From Frigoribacterium sp. CFBP 13712 (GTDB lineage Bacteria; Actinomycetota; Actinomycetes; Actinomycetales; Microbacteriaceae), in assembly GCF_014842255.1 (NCBI RefSeq), contig NZ_JACYVH010000001.1, forward strand, positions 213,264-277,263: a stretch of DNA of 64,000 nucleotides, in the 5' to 3' direction. The notes under the pieces were generated by a model that saw only the letters and a program-made list of their open reading frames with translations, had not been told where the DNA came from and did not search any database. Shown here piece by piece: positions 54,320-63,323 of the stretch (position 1 is the stretch's first letter; every line of letters starts with the position of its first letter). A program made the translations under genes and the position numbers.

Positions 54320-55318
54320 TCAGGTGACGATGAGGTACAGGGCGTAAGCCGCGGCCGCCGAGGGCAGCGTGCTGTCGAGCCTGTCGAGGAATCCGCCGTG
54401 GCCCGGCAGCCAGGTCGAGATGTCTTTGATCCCCAGGTCGCGCTTGATGAGCGACTCGGAGAGATCGCCGATGGTCGCCGTCACGATGATCACGCCACCG
54501 AGGATGAGACCGAACCACCAGGCCTCGTCGAGCATCAGCCACGACAGCAGGACCGCCGCGATGAGACTCGCGGCGACCGACCCGGCGAAGCCCTCCCAGG
54601 TCTTCTTCGGGCTGATCCGCGGAGCCATCGGGTGCTTGCCGAACGACAGGCCCGTCGCGTAGGCCCCCGTGTCGACGGCGATCACGATGATCAGCGCGGC
54701 GAGAGTCCAGTTGGCGCCGTTCGGCTGAGCGGCCATCAGCGCCATGAAGCTGCCCAGGAACGCGCAGTAGATCTGCACGAACGCGCCGGCGCCGATGTCG
54801 CGGGCCACCGAGGAGGCGGTGGTCCGGTGTGAAGGACGCACCAGTTCGACGAGCCGCCACGCCGACACCACGAGGATGCCGCCCACCAGAGCCAGCCACT
54901 GCCCCTGTGCACCGAAGTAGAAGGCGGCGGGGACGATGGCGACACCGGCGAGGACGCTCGGCAGTCGCGGTACGTCGCGACCCGCGAAGCGGAGTGCGCT
55001 CGCGAGCTCGAAGCACAGCGAGCCGATGAGGGCCGCCGCCACGATCATGAAGAACGCCGGCTCGAAGATCAGGCTGACGAGCACGGCGCCGCCGAGACCG
55101 ACGCCGACGCCGATGGCCGCGGGGAGGTTGCGCCCCGTGCGGGCGGTCAGCTTCTCGTTGCGGGCACCGAGCGCGGCGCGGCGCGTGCGGAGCTGGTTCT
55201 CGAGGTCGTGACGAGCGGCCTGCGCCCTGGCGTCGAAGTCGGCCCGACGGCTACCGAGGGTGGTCTTGGGGGTCGGCCCCGAATCGTCAGGACGAGGGCC
55301 GTCAGGAGCGTCGCTCAT
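54320..55318 (-). CDS. cdsA: Phosphatidate cytidylyltransferase
   Basis: A 332-residue membrane enzyme making CDP-diacylglycerol from phosphatidate and CTP. A polar N-terminal tail with a coiled region (about 20-60) precedes about eight helices. The signature is GDLSESLIKRDLGIKDISTW followed by PGHGGFLDRLDS. ATG 55318 directly abuts the frr stop, with no gap. The rpsB-tsf-pyrH-frr-cdsA order is the classic bacterial arrangement. Confidence 0.94.
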   Translation of the reverse strand: MSDAPDGPRPDDSGPTPKTTLGSRRADFDARAQAARHDLENQLRTRRAALGARNEKLTARTGRNLPAAIGVGVGLGGAVLVSLIFEPAFFMIVAAALIGSLCFELASALRFAGRDVPRLPSVLAGVAIVPAAFYFGAQGQWLALVGGILVVSAWRLVELVRPSHRTTASSVARDIGAGAFVQIYCAFLGSFMALMAAQPNGANWTLAALIIVIAVDTGAYATGLSFGKHPMAPRISPKKTWEGFAGSVAASLIAAVLLSWLMLDEAWWFGLILGGVIIVTATIGDLSESLIKRDLGIKDISTWLPGHGGFLDRLDSTLPSAAAAYALYLIVT

Positions 55319-55876
55319 CTAGACCTCGAGCAGCTCGGCTTCCTTCTTCTTCAACGCCTCGTCGATCGAGTCGATGTACCCCTTGGTCAGAGCCTCGAGG
55401 TCTTTCTCGGCACGAGCGACCTCGTCGTCGCCGACCTCGGACTTGAGGGCGTCGAGGTCGTCCTTCGACTTGCGTCGGATGTTGCGGATCTGCACCTTGG
55501 CGTCCTCGCCCTTGCTGCGCACGATCTTGACGAACTCCTTGCGGCGCTCCTGCGTCAGCTCGGGGATCGTGACGCGGACGAGCGTGCCGTCGTTGGTCGG
55601 GCTCGCGCCGAGGTTCGGGAAGGTCGCGATCGCCTTCTCGATCTCCTTGAGCGCCGTCTTGTCGTACGGGGTCACGATCATCGTCCGCGCCTCCGGCACC
55701 TGGAGGGATGCCAGCTGCGCCAGAGGGGTCGGGGTGCCGTAGTAGTCGACGGGGATCTTCTGGAAGAGCGCCGGGTTGATGCGCCCGGTGCGGACCTGAC
55801 CGAAGTCGGTCTTGGCGGACTCGAGTGCCCGCTCCATCTTCTCGCGCGTCTCGTTCTGTACGTCGTTGATCGCCAC
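55319..55876 (-). CDS. frr: Ribosome recycling factor
   Basis: A 185-residue tRNA-shaped protein that splits post-termination ribosomes with EF-G. Family segments: [66 protein letters not shown] 55876 with RBS AGGGAG. Confidence 0.96.
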   Translation of the reverse strand: MAINDVQNETREKMERALESAKTDFGQVRTGRINPALFQKIPVDYYGTPTPLAQLASLQVPEARTMIVTPYDKTALKEIEKAIATFPNLGASPTNDGTLVRVTIPELTQERRKEFVKIVRSKGEDAKVQIRNIRRKSKDDLDALKSEVGDDEVARAEKDLEALTKGYIDSIDEALKKKEAELLEV

Positions 55877-55909
55877 AATGCTCCCTTGATTCGTTGTCGA
55901 GCTTAGTCG

Positions 55910-56629
55910 TCAGTTGCTGACGAGGGTTCCGATGCGCTCGCCACGGATGGCCCGGGCGATGTTGCCGCCGCCCTCCATGCCGAACACGTGCATGGGCATG
56001 CCGTTGTCCATGCAGAGGCTGAAGGCGGTCGAGTCGACGACCTTGAGCCCCTTGACCAGCGCCTCCTGGTAGGTCAGCGTCTCGAGCTTGACCGCCGAGG
56101 GGTCGTGGCGGGGGTCGGCCGAGTAGACGCCGTCGACCCCGTTCTTGGCGACGAGCACCTCGTCGGCGCCGATCTCGAGGGCGCGTTGGGCCGAGACGGT
56201 GTCGGTCGAGAAGTAGGGCAGACCCGCACCGGCGCCGAAGATGACGACCCGGCCCTTCTCGAGGTGGCGCTCGGCGCGACGCGGGATGTACGGCTCGGCT
56301 ACCTGGGTCATCGAGATGGCGGACTGCACGCGCGTCGCCGCGCCCGCCTGCTCGAGGAAGTCCTGCAGGGCGAGGGCGTTCATCACGGTGCCCAGCATGC
56401 CCATGTAGTCGGCCCGGCCGCGGTCCATGCCCCGCTGGCTCAGCTCGGCGCCACGGAAGAAGTTGCCGCCGCCGACCACCACGGCGATCTCGACGTCCTG
56501 GGCGGCGTCGGCGATCTCTCGGGCGATGGCGCCCACCACGTCGGGGTTGACGCCCAGCTGGCCGCCGCCGAAGGCCTCGCCGGAGAGTTTGAGGAGGACC
56601 CGTCGGCGTCCGGTGATGTCTGATGTCAT
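55910..56629 (-). CDS. pyrH: UMP kinase
   Basis: A 239-residue bacterial-type UMP kinase of the amino-acid-kinase fold, phosphorylating UMP to [38 protein letters not shown], and [23 protein letters not shown] are conserved. ATG 56629 has AAGGAGA upstream. A terminator lies between it and tsf, so pyrH-frr-cdsA may also have a promoter of their own. Confidence 0.96.
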   Translation of the reverse strand: MTSDITGRRRVLLKLSGEAFGGGQLGVNPDVVGAIAREIADAAQDVEIAVVVGGGNFFRGAELSQRGMDRGRADYMGMLGTVMNALALQDFLEQAGAATRVQSAISMTQVAEPYIPRRAERHLEKGRVVIFGAGAGLPYFSTDTVSAQRALEIGADEVLVAKNGVDGVYSADPRHDPSAVKLETLTYQEALVKGLKVVDSTAFSLCMDNGMPMHVFGMEGGGNIARAIRGERIGTLVSN

Positions 56630-56719
56630 GTGGGGTCTCCTTCGTTCATGGCCGTAGCCAGGTTAGCGACTCGGCGCTGGACGCTGTCCGCCGGACCGGG
56701 ATCGGCGGCGGACACGGAA

Positions 56720-56755
56720 ATGGGGCCTGAGACGTATGACCGTCTCAGACCCCAT
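56720..56755 (-). terminator. Terminator hairpin after tsf
   Basis: ATGGGGCCTGAGACG pairs with CGTCTCAGACCCCAT, one mismatch, with loop TATGAC. It lies directly after the tsf stop and before pyrH. Confidence 0.8.
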
Positions 56756-56766
56756 CGCGTATGTGG

Positions 56767-57594
56767 CTAGGCGCCGACCTTGATCCGGGAGAAGCCCTGG
56801 ATCTCGATGCCGGCCTGCTCGACGACCTTGGCGACCGACAGCTTGCTGTCCTTCGCGTAGGCCTGGTCGAGCAGTGCGATCTCCTTGAAGAAGCCGGTCA
56901 GGCGACCCTCGATGATCTTCGGCAGGGCTGCCTCGGGCTTGCCCTCGTTCTTCGCGGTCTCTTCGACGATGGCGCGCTCTTTCGCGACGTCGTCGGCGGG
57001 GACCTCGTCGCGCGACAGGTACGTCGGCGCAGCGAAGGCGACGTGCTGGGCGATCGAGCGGGCGGTCTCAGCATCCGAACCGGTGTAGCCCACGACCACG
57101 CCGACCTGCGGGGGCAGGTCCTTGGAGGTCTTGTGCAGGTAGATCGCGAACTCGGAGCCCTCGACGCGAGCGACCGAGCGGAGCTCGACCTTCTCGCCCA
57201 TGAGAGCCGCCTCGTCGTTGACGAACGCCTCGACGGTCTGGCCGCCGATGGCGGCCGCGTTGCCCTCTGCGGCGGTCGCCGCACCCGCGGCCGAGACGGC
57301 CTCGAGCACGGAGTCGGCCAGGGCGATGAACTTCTCGTTCTTCGCGACGAAGTCGGTCTCGCTGGCGAGCTCGATGATCGTGGCGTAGCCGGCGGAGGCC
57401 TTGGCGGCCACGAGACCCGCGGTGGTCTGACGGCCCTCGCGCTTGGCGACGCCCTTCAGTCCCTTGACGCGGAGGATCTCGACGGCCTTCTCGATGTCGC
57501 CGTCGGCCTCGACGAGAGCGTTCTTGCTGTCCATCATGCCCGCACCGAGGCGGTCACGGAGGGTCTTGACGTCAGCGGCGGTGAAGTTTGCCAT
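56767..57594 (-). CDS. tsf: Elongation factor Ts
   Basis: 275 residues, the nucleotide exchange factor of EF-Tu. TAADVKTLRDRLGAGMMDSK is the N-terminal UBA-like part, and SETDFVAKNEKFIALA is the exchange core. ATG 57594 has AAGGAAG upstream. It lies 39 bases after rpsB, with which it is co-transcribed. Confidence 0.97.
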   Translation of the reverse strand: MANFTAADVKTLRDRLGAGMMDSKNALVEADGDIEKAVEILRVKGLKGVAKREGRQTTAGLVAAKASAGYATIIELASETDFVAKNEKFIALADSVLEAVSAAGAATAAEGNAAAIGGQTVEAFVNDEAALMGEKVELRSVARVEGSEFAIYLHKTSKDLPPQVGVVVGYTGSDAETARSIAQHVAFAAPTYLSRDEVPADDVAKERAIVEETAKNEGKPEAALPKIIEGRLTGFFKEIALLDQAYAKDSKLSVAKVVEQAGIEIQGFSRIKVGA

Positions 57595-57633
57595 GTCTGA
57601 CTTCCTTTCGTGGAGTCGGAGTGAGGAGGTGCG

Positions 57634-58581
57634 TTACTTCGAGTCGGCCGCGGCGTCGGCGTCGGCCGGCTCCGCAGCGGTCTCGACGGTCGCCTCGGCG
57701 ACGGGCTCGGCGACCGGCTCGCCCAGGGGCTTCGCGGCGACCTGAGCGTCGGCGTCGTTCTCCTCCGTGGGGAGCGGCTCGGCGGCGGGCGCCTCGGTCG
57801 CGGCGTCGGCGGCCTTGGCCTCGCCCTGGGCGAGCAGCTCGGCCTCCCACTCGGCGAGGGGCTCGACGGGCTGGTCGGCGTCTTCGGGCTTCTGGTGACG
57901 CTGGACGAGGCCCTCGGCGGCGGCGTCGGCGACGATGCGCGTCAGCAGACCGACGGAGCGGATCGCGTCGTCGTTGCCGGGGATCGGGAAGTTGATCTCG
58001 TCGGGGTCGCAGTTGGTGTCGAGGATGCCGATGACCGGGATGCCGAGCTTCTTGGCCTCGTCGATCGCGAGGTGCTCTTTCTTGGTGTCGACGATCCAGA
58101 GCGCCGACGGCGTCTTGGTGAGGTTGCGGATACCACCGAGCGTCTTGTGCAGCTTGTCGAGCTCGCGCTTCTTGATCAGGAGCTCTTTCTTGGTGAAGCC
58201 CTGGGTGGTGTCGTCGAAGTCGATGTCCTCGAGCTCCTTCATGCGGGCGAGGCGCTTCGACACGGTCTGGAAGTTGGTCAGCAGACCACCCAGCCAGCGC
58301 TGGTTCACGAAGGGCTGGCCGACACGGTTGGCCTGCTCGGCGATGGAACCCTGAGCCTGCTTCTTGGTGCCGACGAAGAGGATGGTGCCGCCGTGGGCGA
58401 CGGTCTCCTTGACGAAGTCGTACGCGCTGTCGATGTAGCCGAGCGACTGCTGCAGGTCGATGATGTGGATGCCGGAGCGCTCGGCGAGGATGAATCGCTT
58501 CACCTTCGGGTTCCAGCGGCGGGTCTGGTGTCCGAAGTGGACGCCGCTGTCGAGCAGCTGGCGGATGGTGACGACGGCCAT
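57634..58581 (-). CDS. rpsB: 30S ribosomal protein S2
   Basis: 315 residues. The S2 core ([51 protein letters not shown]) ends near residue 235, and a 75-residue Ala/Glu/Pro-rich acidic tail follows, as in many actinobacteria. ATG 58581 has RBS AGGAGA. It is the first gene of the rpsB-tsf operon, with a leader of about 236 nt. Confidence 0.97.
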   Translation of the reverse strand: MAVVTIRQLLDSGVHFGHQTRRWNPKVKRFILAERSGIHIIDLQQSLGYIDSAYDFVKETVAHGGTILFVGTKKQAQGSIAEQANRVGQPFVNQRWLGGLLTNFQTVSKRLARMKELEDIDFDDTTQGFTKKELLIKKRELDKLHKTLGGIRNLTKTPSALWIVDTKKEHLAIDEAKKLGIPVIGILDTNCDPDEINFPIPGNDDAIRSVGLLTRIVADAAAEGLVQRHQKPEDADQPVEPLAEWEAELLAQGEAKAADAATEAPAAEPLPTEENDADAQVAAKPLGEPVAEPVAEATVETAAEPADADAAADSK

Positions 58582-58829
58582 GGTCGTTCTCCTGTTTCTG
58601 GGCGCACACGCTGGTGCACCGGATTGTCGGTTGTCGGACGACCGGTCGGTCGTCGCTGCCTGGTGCCCGGGCGCACCTCCGCCGCTCGCACCCTGGGATG
58701 CGGTCGGACCGAATGGAGATGGAGGCCGGTGACGAACGGAACCGGACGGACCGGCTCGCGATCGGTGCGTCCGAAGACGCACTGGGCACGCGAAGTCAGC
58801 CTGCTGAGCAGGCTGCATCGATCATGTTA
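58582..58829 (-). promoter_or_regulatory. rpsB promoter and long 5' leader
   Basis: TAACAT (58824-58829, minus strand) is a candidate -10, giving a leader of about 236 nt. Its first bases form a 9-bp hairpin (CAGCCTGCT-G-AGCAGGCTG on the plus strand, 58797-58815). S2 leaders can autoregulate in other bacteria, so this one is a candidate. There is no gene in this stretch. Confidence 0.45.
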
Positions 58830-58839
58830 GCACCACGCG

Positions 58840-58874
58840 AGAACGCCCCGACCGGCAGCCGGTCGGGGCGTTCT
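58840..58874 (-). terminator. Terminator of the sugar porter gene
   Basis: A perfect 16-bp stem, AGAACGCCCCGACCGG and its complement, with loop CAG, 15 bases after the sugar porter stop. It insulates rpsB from read-through. Confidence 0.85.
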
Positions 58875-58889
58875 GGGGCGTGTCGGACG

Positions 58890-60350
58890 TCAGGCCCTGG
58901 AGCGCTTGGCGTCGATGGATCCGTCGAGCGCCGAGACGCCCATCTCTTCAAGGGAACGGCCCTTGGTCTCGGGGATCTTCGCGAAGACGAAGAAGAACGA
59001 GACGAGGGCGAAGAAGGCGAAGATGCCGTACGACAGCGTGAGGCTGAGGGCGGCGAGGCTCGGGAACGACACCGTGACGATGAAGTTGGCGATCCAGTTC
59101 GCCATGCTGCCGACGCCGAGCGCTGTGGCACGGATGCTGTTGGGGAACATCTCGCCGAGGAGGACCCACATCAGCGGACCCCAGGTCGCACCGAACGAGA
59201 CCACGAAGAGGTTCGCCGCGACGAGCGCGACAGGGCCCCAGGCACCCGGCAGCGACGGGTCGCCGGAGGCGGTGGTCGTCGCCTGGCTGAATGCGAGCGC
59301 GGTGACGGCGAGGCTCAGGAACATCCCGACGGAGCCGGTGAGCAGCAGCGGGCGACGACCGACCTTGTCGACCAGGCCGATGGCCACGAAGGTCACGGCC
59401 ACGTTGACGACGGCGGTGATCGTGGAGATGAGGAAGGAGTCCTCCTCCTGGAATCCGACGGCCTGCCAGAGGGTGGTCGAGTAGTAGAAGATCACGTTGA
59501 TGCCGACGAACTGCTGCAGGACGGCGAGGATGATGCCGACCCAGACGATCGGCTGCAGGCCGAAGCGCTTGCCCCGGATGGACGACTTCGTGTCGAGGTC
59601 CGCCTCGGTCTTGATCGAATCGGTGATCTCCTTCAGGCTCGTGTCGACCGTCTCGGTCGGGACGATGCTCTCGAGCACCTTGCGGGCCTCGCCCTCCCGG
59701 CCTTCGCCCGCGAGGTAACGGGGCGACTCGGGCAGACGCCATGCCAGCACGCCGTAGACGACCGACGGCACGACGCCGACGAGGAACATCCAGCGCCAGG
59801 CGGCGAGACCGAAGAGCGACGGCTCGGACGCGCCGCCCGCGGTGACCGCGAACAGCTGGTCGGAGAGGAGGGCGACGAAGATGCCGAGCGTGATGGCCAG
59901 CTGCTGGAACGACGCGAGTCGCCCGCGGATGGCCTTGGGCGAGACCTCGCTGATGTAGGCCGGTGCGATGACCGAGGCGATGCCGATGCCGAGTCCGCCG
60001 ATGACGCGCCAGAGAACGAGGTCCCAGACGGCGAAGGCGGCAGCCGCGCCGATCGAGCTGACGAGGAACAGCGCGGCGCCGATCAGCATGACCTTGATGC
60101 GGCCCATCTTGTCGGCGAGACGACCGGCGACGTAGGCGCCGATCGCGCAGCCGATCAGGGCCGAGGCGACGGCGAAGCCTGACGCGAACTCGGTCAGACC
60201 GAACTCGTCGGTGATCGACGACACCGCGCCGTTGATGACGGACGAGTCGAATCCGAAGAGGAAGCCTCCGACGGCCGCGGCCACCGCGAGCGCCGTCACC
60301 CGCCTGTTCAGCTTCTTGGCTTCCGCTGGATCTGCTGCCGAGTTCGACAC
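58890..60350 (-). CDS. Sugar porter MFS transporter (xylose/galactose:H+ symporter type)
   Basis: A 486-residue MFS sugar porter with 12 hydrophobic segments. Family motifs are GFLFGFDSSVINGA in helix 1, RLADKMGRIKVM, PAYISEVSPKAIRGRL, RLPESPRYLAGEGREGEA, and PETKGRSLEEM at the end. FYYSTTLWQAVGF lies in the sugar-binding helix 7. The sugar is not determinable. GTG 60350 has AGGAGA just upstream. Confidence 0.92.
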   Translation of the reverse strand: MSNSAADPAEAKKLNRRVTALAVAAAVGGFLFGFDSSVINGAVSSITDEFGLTEFASGFAVASALIGCAIGAYVAGRLADKMGRIKVMLIGAALFLVSSIGAAAAFAVWDLVLWRVIGGLGIGIASVIAPAYISEVSPKAIRGRLASFQQLAITLGIFVALLSDQLFAVTAGGASEPSLFGLAAWRWMFLVGVVPSVVYGVLAWRLPESPRYLAGEGREGEARKVLESIVPTETVDTSLKEITDSIKTEADLDTKSSIRGKRFGLQPIVWVGIILAVLQQFVGINVIFYYSTTLWQAVGFQEEDSFLISTITAVVNVAVTFVAIGLVDKVGRRPLLLTGSVGMFLSLAVTALAFSQATTTASGDPSLPGAWGPVALVAANLFVVSFGATWGPLMWVLLGEMFPNSIRATALGVGSMANWIANFIVTVSFPSLAALSLTLSYGIFAFFALVSFFFVFAKIPETKGRSLEEMGVSALDGSIDAKRSRA

Positions 60351-60478
60351 GGTTCTCCTTCTTGCTCGGAGGAGGAGGGCGCGCCTCGACTCCTCCACAA
60401 CGTCGTGCACCGGGTGTCCGTGCACCGATGAACGATACGCCTCGGCGGAGCGAGGTGCACGCTCGGCAGAATTTGCGG

Positions 60479-61105
60479 ATGCGCCTCGTCGACCGTGCCT
60501 CGTCTCGTCACCGTGCCCGCGCCTCCTCGATGGGGGCCGGGGTCGGGTCCCTGGTCGTCGGGTGGCGTCCGAGGCTCGGGGGCGCGTCGCTGCTGGTGCT
60601 GCTCGTCGTGATGGCCGGGGGTGCGGACGGGACGGCGGGCGCGGCGGGCGACCCGGTGGGCGGCGCACCCGTCGTGACCGTCGGGTCGGTGCTCTGGTCG
60701 TGGCCGGTGGCGCCACCGCACCCGGTCGTCCGCCCGTTCGTCGCACCCGAGCACGCGTGGTCACCCGGTCACCGCGGCATCGACATCGGGGCCGCCGTCG
60801 GCGAACCCGTGCTGGCACCCGACGACGGCGTCGTGCGCTTCGCGGGCACGGTGGTCGACCGGCCGGTCCTCTCCATCACGCACTCCGACGGTCTGCTGAG
60901 CAGCTTCGAGCCGGTCACGACGGAGCTGACCGCCGGCGACGCCGTCACCGGCGGCGACGTCGTCGGTCTCGTCGTCGCCGGCCACTCCCCCGACGTCGAC
61001 GCCGTGCACCTCGGCGCCCGTCGCGACGGCGAGTACGTCTCCCCGCTGCTGCTGCTCGGCGGCGGACGCCCGTCGGTGCTGCTGCCGACCCGCCCCGTGG
61101 GGTGA
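60479..61105 (+). CDS. M23-family metallopeptidase-like secreted protein
   Basis: About 208 residues with an internal hydrophobic signal (GASLLVLLVVMAGGADGTAG) and an M23/LytM domain: HRGIDIGAAVGEPVLAPDDG supplies the first zinc ligands (His and Asp). In the second motif, normally H-L-H-F-E-V-R, the sequence is AVHLGAR: the zinc-binding His is kept, but the first His, which assists catalysis, is Ala. It may be a regulatory amidase-activator-type domain and not an active hydrolase. ATG 60479 lies six bases after CAGAAT; ATG 60428 is an alternative. Confidence 0.78.
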   Translation: MRLVDRASSRHRARASSMGAGVGSLVVGWRPRLGGASLLVLLVVMAGGADGTAGAAGDPVGGAPVVTVGSVLWSWPVAPPHPVVRPFVAPEHAWSPGHRGIDIGAAVGEPVLAPDDGVVRFAGTVVDRPVLSITHSDGLLSSFEPVTTELTAGDAVTGGDVVGLVVAGHSPDVDAVHLGARRDGEYVSPLLLLGGGRPSVLLPTRPVG

Positions 61106-61119
61106 GGCGCGCCCGGCGG

Positions 61120-62031
61120 TCAGGCCCGGGGGTGCGCCGAGCGGTAGCTCTCGCGGAGCCGTTCCGTCGAGACGTGCGTGTAGATCTGGGTCGTGCCGAG
61201 ACTGGCGTGGCCGAGCAGCTCCTGCACGGCCCGGAGGTCGGCGCCCCCGTCGAGCAGATGCGTCGCCGCCGTGTGCCGCAGCGCGTGCGGACCGGCGGGG
61301 CCGGCACCCGGGATGTCGCCGAGGAGGCGCGCGACCAGTCGGTGGACGGCTCGCGTGCCGAGGCGGCCCCCCTCCGCTCCGACGAAGAACGCGGTCGTGC
61401 CCGGCTCGCCGCCGGCCGCGACGAGCGAGGGCCGTGCCCGATCGAGGTACCGACCGAGCGCCTCGGCCGCTGGCACCCCGAAGGGCACCACGCGCTGCTT
61501 CGCCCCCTTGCCCGTCACCCGCACCATGAGCCGACCGAGGTCGACGTCGGCGAGGTCGGCGCCGACGAGCTCGGAGACCCGGAGACCCGACCCGTAGAGC
61601 AGCTCGACGACCGCGAGGTCGCGGCGGGCACCGGGGTCGTCGGTGTCGGCGCGGAGCTCGAGCGAGCGCAGGACGCCGTCGATCTGGGGCTCGGTGAGCA
61701 CCCGAGGCAGGCGGCTCTCGGCCTTCGGCGCCCGGAGCCGGACCCCCACGTCGACGGCCGTGCGGCCGGTCTCCTCCAACCAGCGGGTGAAGGCGCGGGC
61801 GGTGGCCGATCGACGGGCGAGCGTCGCCCGTGCCAGACCGGAGCGGGTCGCCCGATAGAGCCACTCCCGGAGCAGATCGAGGTCGAGATCGGCGACGCGC
61901 GGGTCGCGACCGAGGTGGACGGCGGCGAAGGCGACGAGGTCGGCGAGATCGGAGCGATACGACCTGATCGTGTGCTCGCTGAGCCCGCGGCCGTGCCGCA
62001 GGTGCTCCACGAAGGCCTCGACGTCGATCAT
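61120..62031 (-). CDS. xerC: Tyrosine recombinase XerC
   Basis: A 303-residue site-specific recombinase that resolves chromosome dimers at dif. The N-terminal core-binding SAM-like domain (VEAFVEHLRHGRGLSEHTIRSY) is followed by the catalytic domain with all five residues: Arg in GSGLRVSEL, Lys in GKGAKQR, HALRHTAATHLL (His, Arg), GHASL (His), and Tyr in TQIYTHV. ATG 62031 is chosen over GTG 62034. No dif site was recognised here. Confidence 0.92.
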   Translation of the reverse strand: MIDVEAFVEHLRHGRGLSEHTIRSYRSDLADLVAFAAVHLGRDPRVADLDLDLLREWLYRATRSGLARATLARRSATARAFTRWLEETGRTAVDVGVRLRAPKAESRLPRVLTEPQIDGVLRSLELRADTDDPGARRDLAVVELLYGSGLRVSELVGADLADVDLGRLMVRVTGKGAKQRVVPFGVPAAEALGRYLDRARPSLVAAGGEPGTTAFFVGAEGGRLGTRAVHRLVARLLGDIPGAGPAGPHALRHTAATHLLDGGADLRAVQELLGHASLGTTQIYTHVSTERLRESYRSAHPRA

Positions 62032-62084
62032 CACGCCAGAGTAGTCACCCGGTCGAGAGCGGCGACCCTGCGCCCAGCCCTCGC

Positions 62085-63323
62085 TCACCCCGGGCGCCGT
62101 CGCCGCCACCCTCCCGCCTCGCGCTCCACGAGACCGTCGAGCTCGAGCTCGGCGAGGACCTCGCGTGCGCGATCCGTCGACAAGCCGCTCGCGACCGCGA
62201 CCTCGTCGGTGCTGCGATCGACGCGGGTGCTCAAGGCGTCACGGACGCGGAGTCGCTCGGGGTGCTCGCGTGGACCGGGGGCGGCGCCCGTCGGAACGGC
62301 GCGCCCGGGCACGAGCTCGAGGACGTCGTCGACGGAGGTGATGCAGGCGCCGAGCCCCGAGCGGATCAGCGCGTGGCACCCCACCGACGACGGCGAGGTG
62401 ATCGGACCGGGCACGGCCCCCACCGGCCGTCCGATGGCCTGGGCGTGTGCGGCGGTGTTCAGCGCACCAGACCGCCGACCGGCCTCGACCACGACGGACA
62501 CGGCCGACAGCGTCGCGATCAGCCTGTTCCGCTGCAGGAACCGCCATTTGCTCGGCGTGCTGCCGCAGGGCGACTCGGAGACGAGGAGCCCCTTCTCGAC
62601 CACCGACCTCAACAGCGTGTCGTGGCCGCTCGGATAGAAGCGGTCCACTCCCCCGGCCATGACGGCGACGGTGGGCCCCTCCGACACCAGCGCCGCGCGG
62701 TGCGCCATCCCGTCGATGCCGTACGCGCCACCGGAGACGATCGTGAAGCCCCGGTCGCAGAGCGCGCTGCTGAGATCGGCCGCGACCTGCTCGCCGTAGG
62801 CGGTCGACGCCCGACACCCCACGACGGCGATCGTCGACGCCACGGTCGGCAGGTCGGCCGAGCCTCGGAGCCAGAGCGCGGCCGGCGCATGGTCGCCCAG
62901 ATCGTCGAGCACCACGGGCCATTCGTCGTCGCCGGGGACGACGAGTCGTAGCCCGATGGCCGTCGCCGCCCGGAACGACGACCGGATGCGGACGTCGTCG
63001 GTGCGCGGTTCCCACCGCGACAGCGCCCGGGCGATCCGCCGATCGGAGATCTCCTCCGGGTCGACTCCGGCCTGCCGAAGCGCCTGCCCGAGCAAGGACG
63101 GATCGCCTTCGGAGACGCGTCGGTCGACCGACTCGAGGACGACACGCAGGGCGACGGCCGCCCCGAGGACGCGCCGAGCGAGACCTCCCACGGCATCGCC
63201 CGGCTCGACGACTGCCGACCATGCGCCGAGGGCGAAGGCCTCCACCGCCCGTGCGCCGTCACGGCGGAGAGGCCCCACGACGGCGGCGAGATCCGAGCTC
63301 GAGGCCGTCAGCAGCTCGTTCAC
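62085..63323 (-). CDS. dprA: DNA-processing protein DprA
   Basis: A 412-residue Rossmann-fold protein that loads RecA on incoming single-stranded DNA. FTIVSGGAYGIDGMAHRAAL and AGGVDRFYP are the DprA signatures, with SVVVEAGRRSGALNTAAHA further on, and a C-terminal winged-helix segment (DEVAVASGLSTDRAREVLAELELDG). The N-terminal about 100 residues are a helical extension. GTG 63323 has GGAGA upstream and overlaps the ComM-like stop (GTGA). Confidence 0.92.
   Translation of the reverse strand: MNELLTASSSDLAAVVGPLRRDGARAVEAFALGAWSAVVEPGDAVGGLARRVLGAAVALRVVLESVDRRVSEGDPSLLGQALRQAGVDPEEISDRRIARALSRWEPRTDDVRIRSSFRAATAIGLRLVVPGDDEWPVVLDDLGDHAPAALWLRGSADLPTVASTIAVVGCRASTAYGEQVAADLSSALCDRGFTIVSGGAYGIDGMAHRAALVSEGPTVAVMAGGVDRFYPSGHDTLLRSVVEKGLLVSESPCGSTPSKWRFLQRNRLIATLSAVSVVVEAGRRSGALNTAAHAQAIGRPVGAVPGPITSPSSVGCHALIRSGLGACITSVDDVLELVPGRAVPTGAAPGPREHPERLRVRDALSTRVDRSTDEVAVASGLSTDRAREVLAELELDGLVEREAGGWRRRRPG

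Noticed and set aside
61120-62031. XerC-like gene as an integrase of a mobile element
   Set aside because: It has chromosomal XerC features and sits beside dprA and comM; no attachment site or phage genes are seen.
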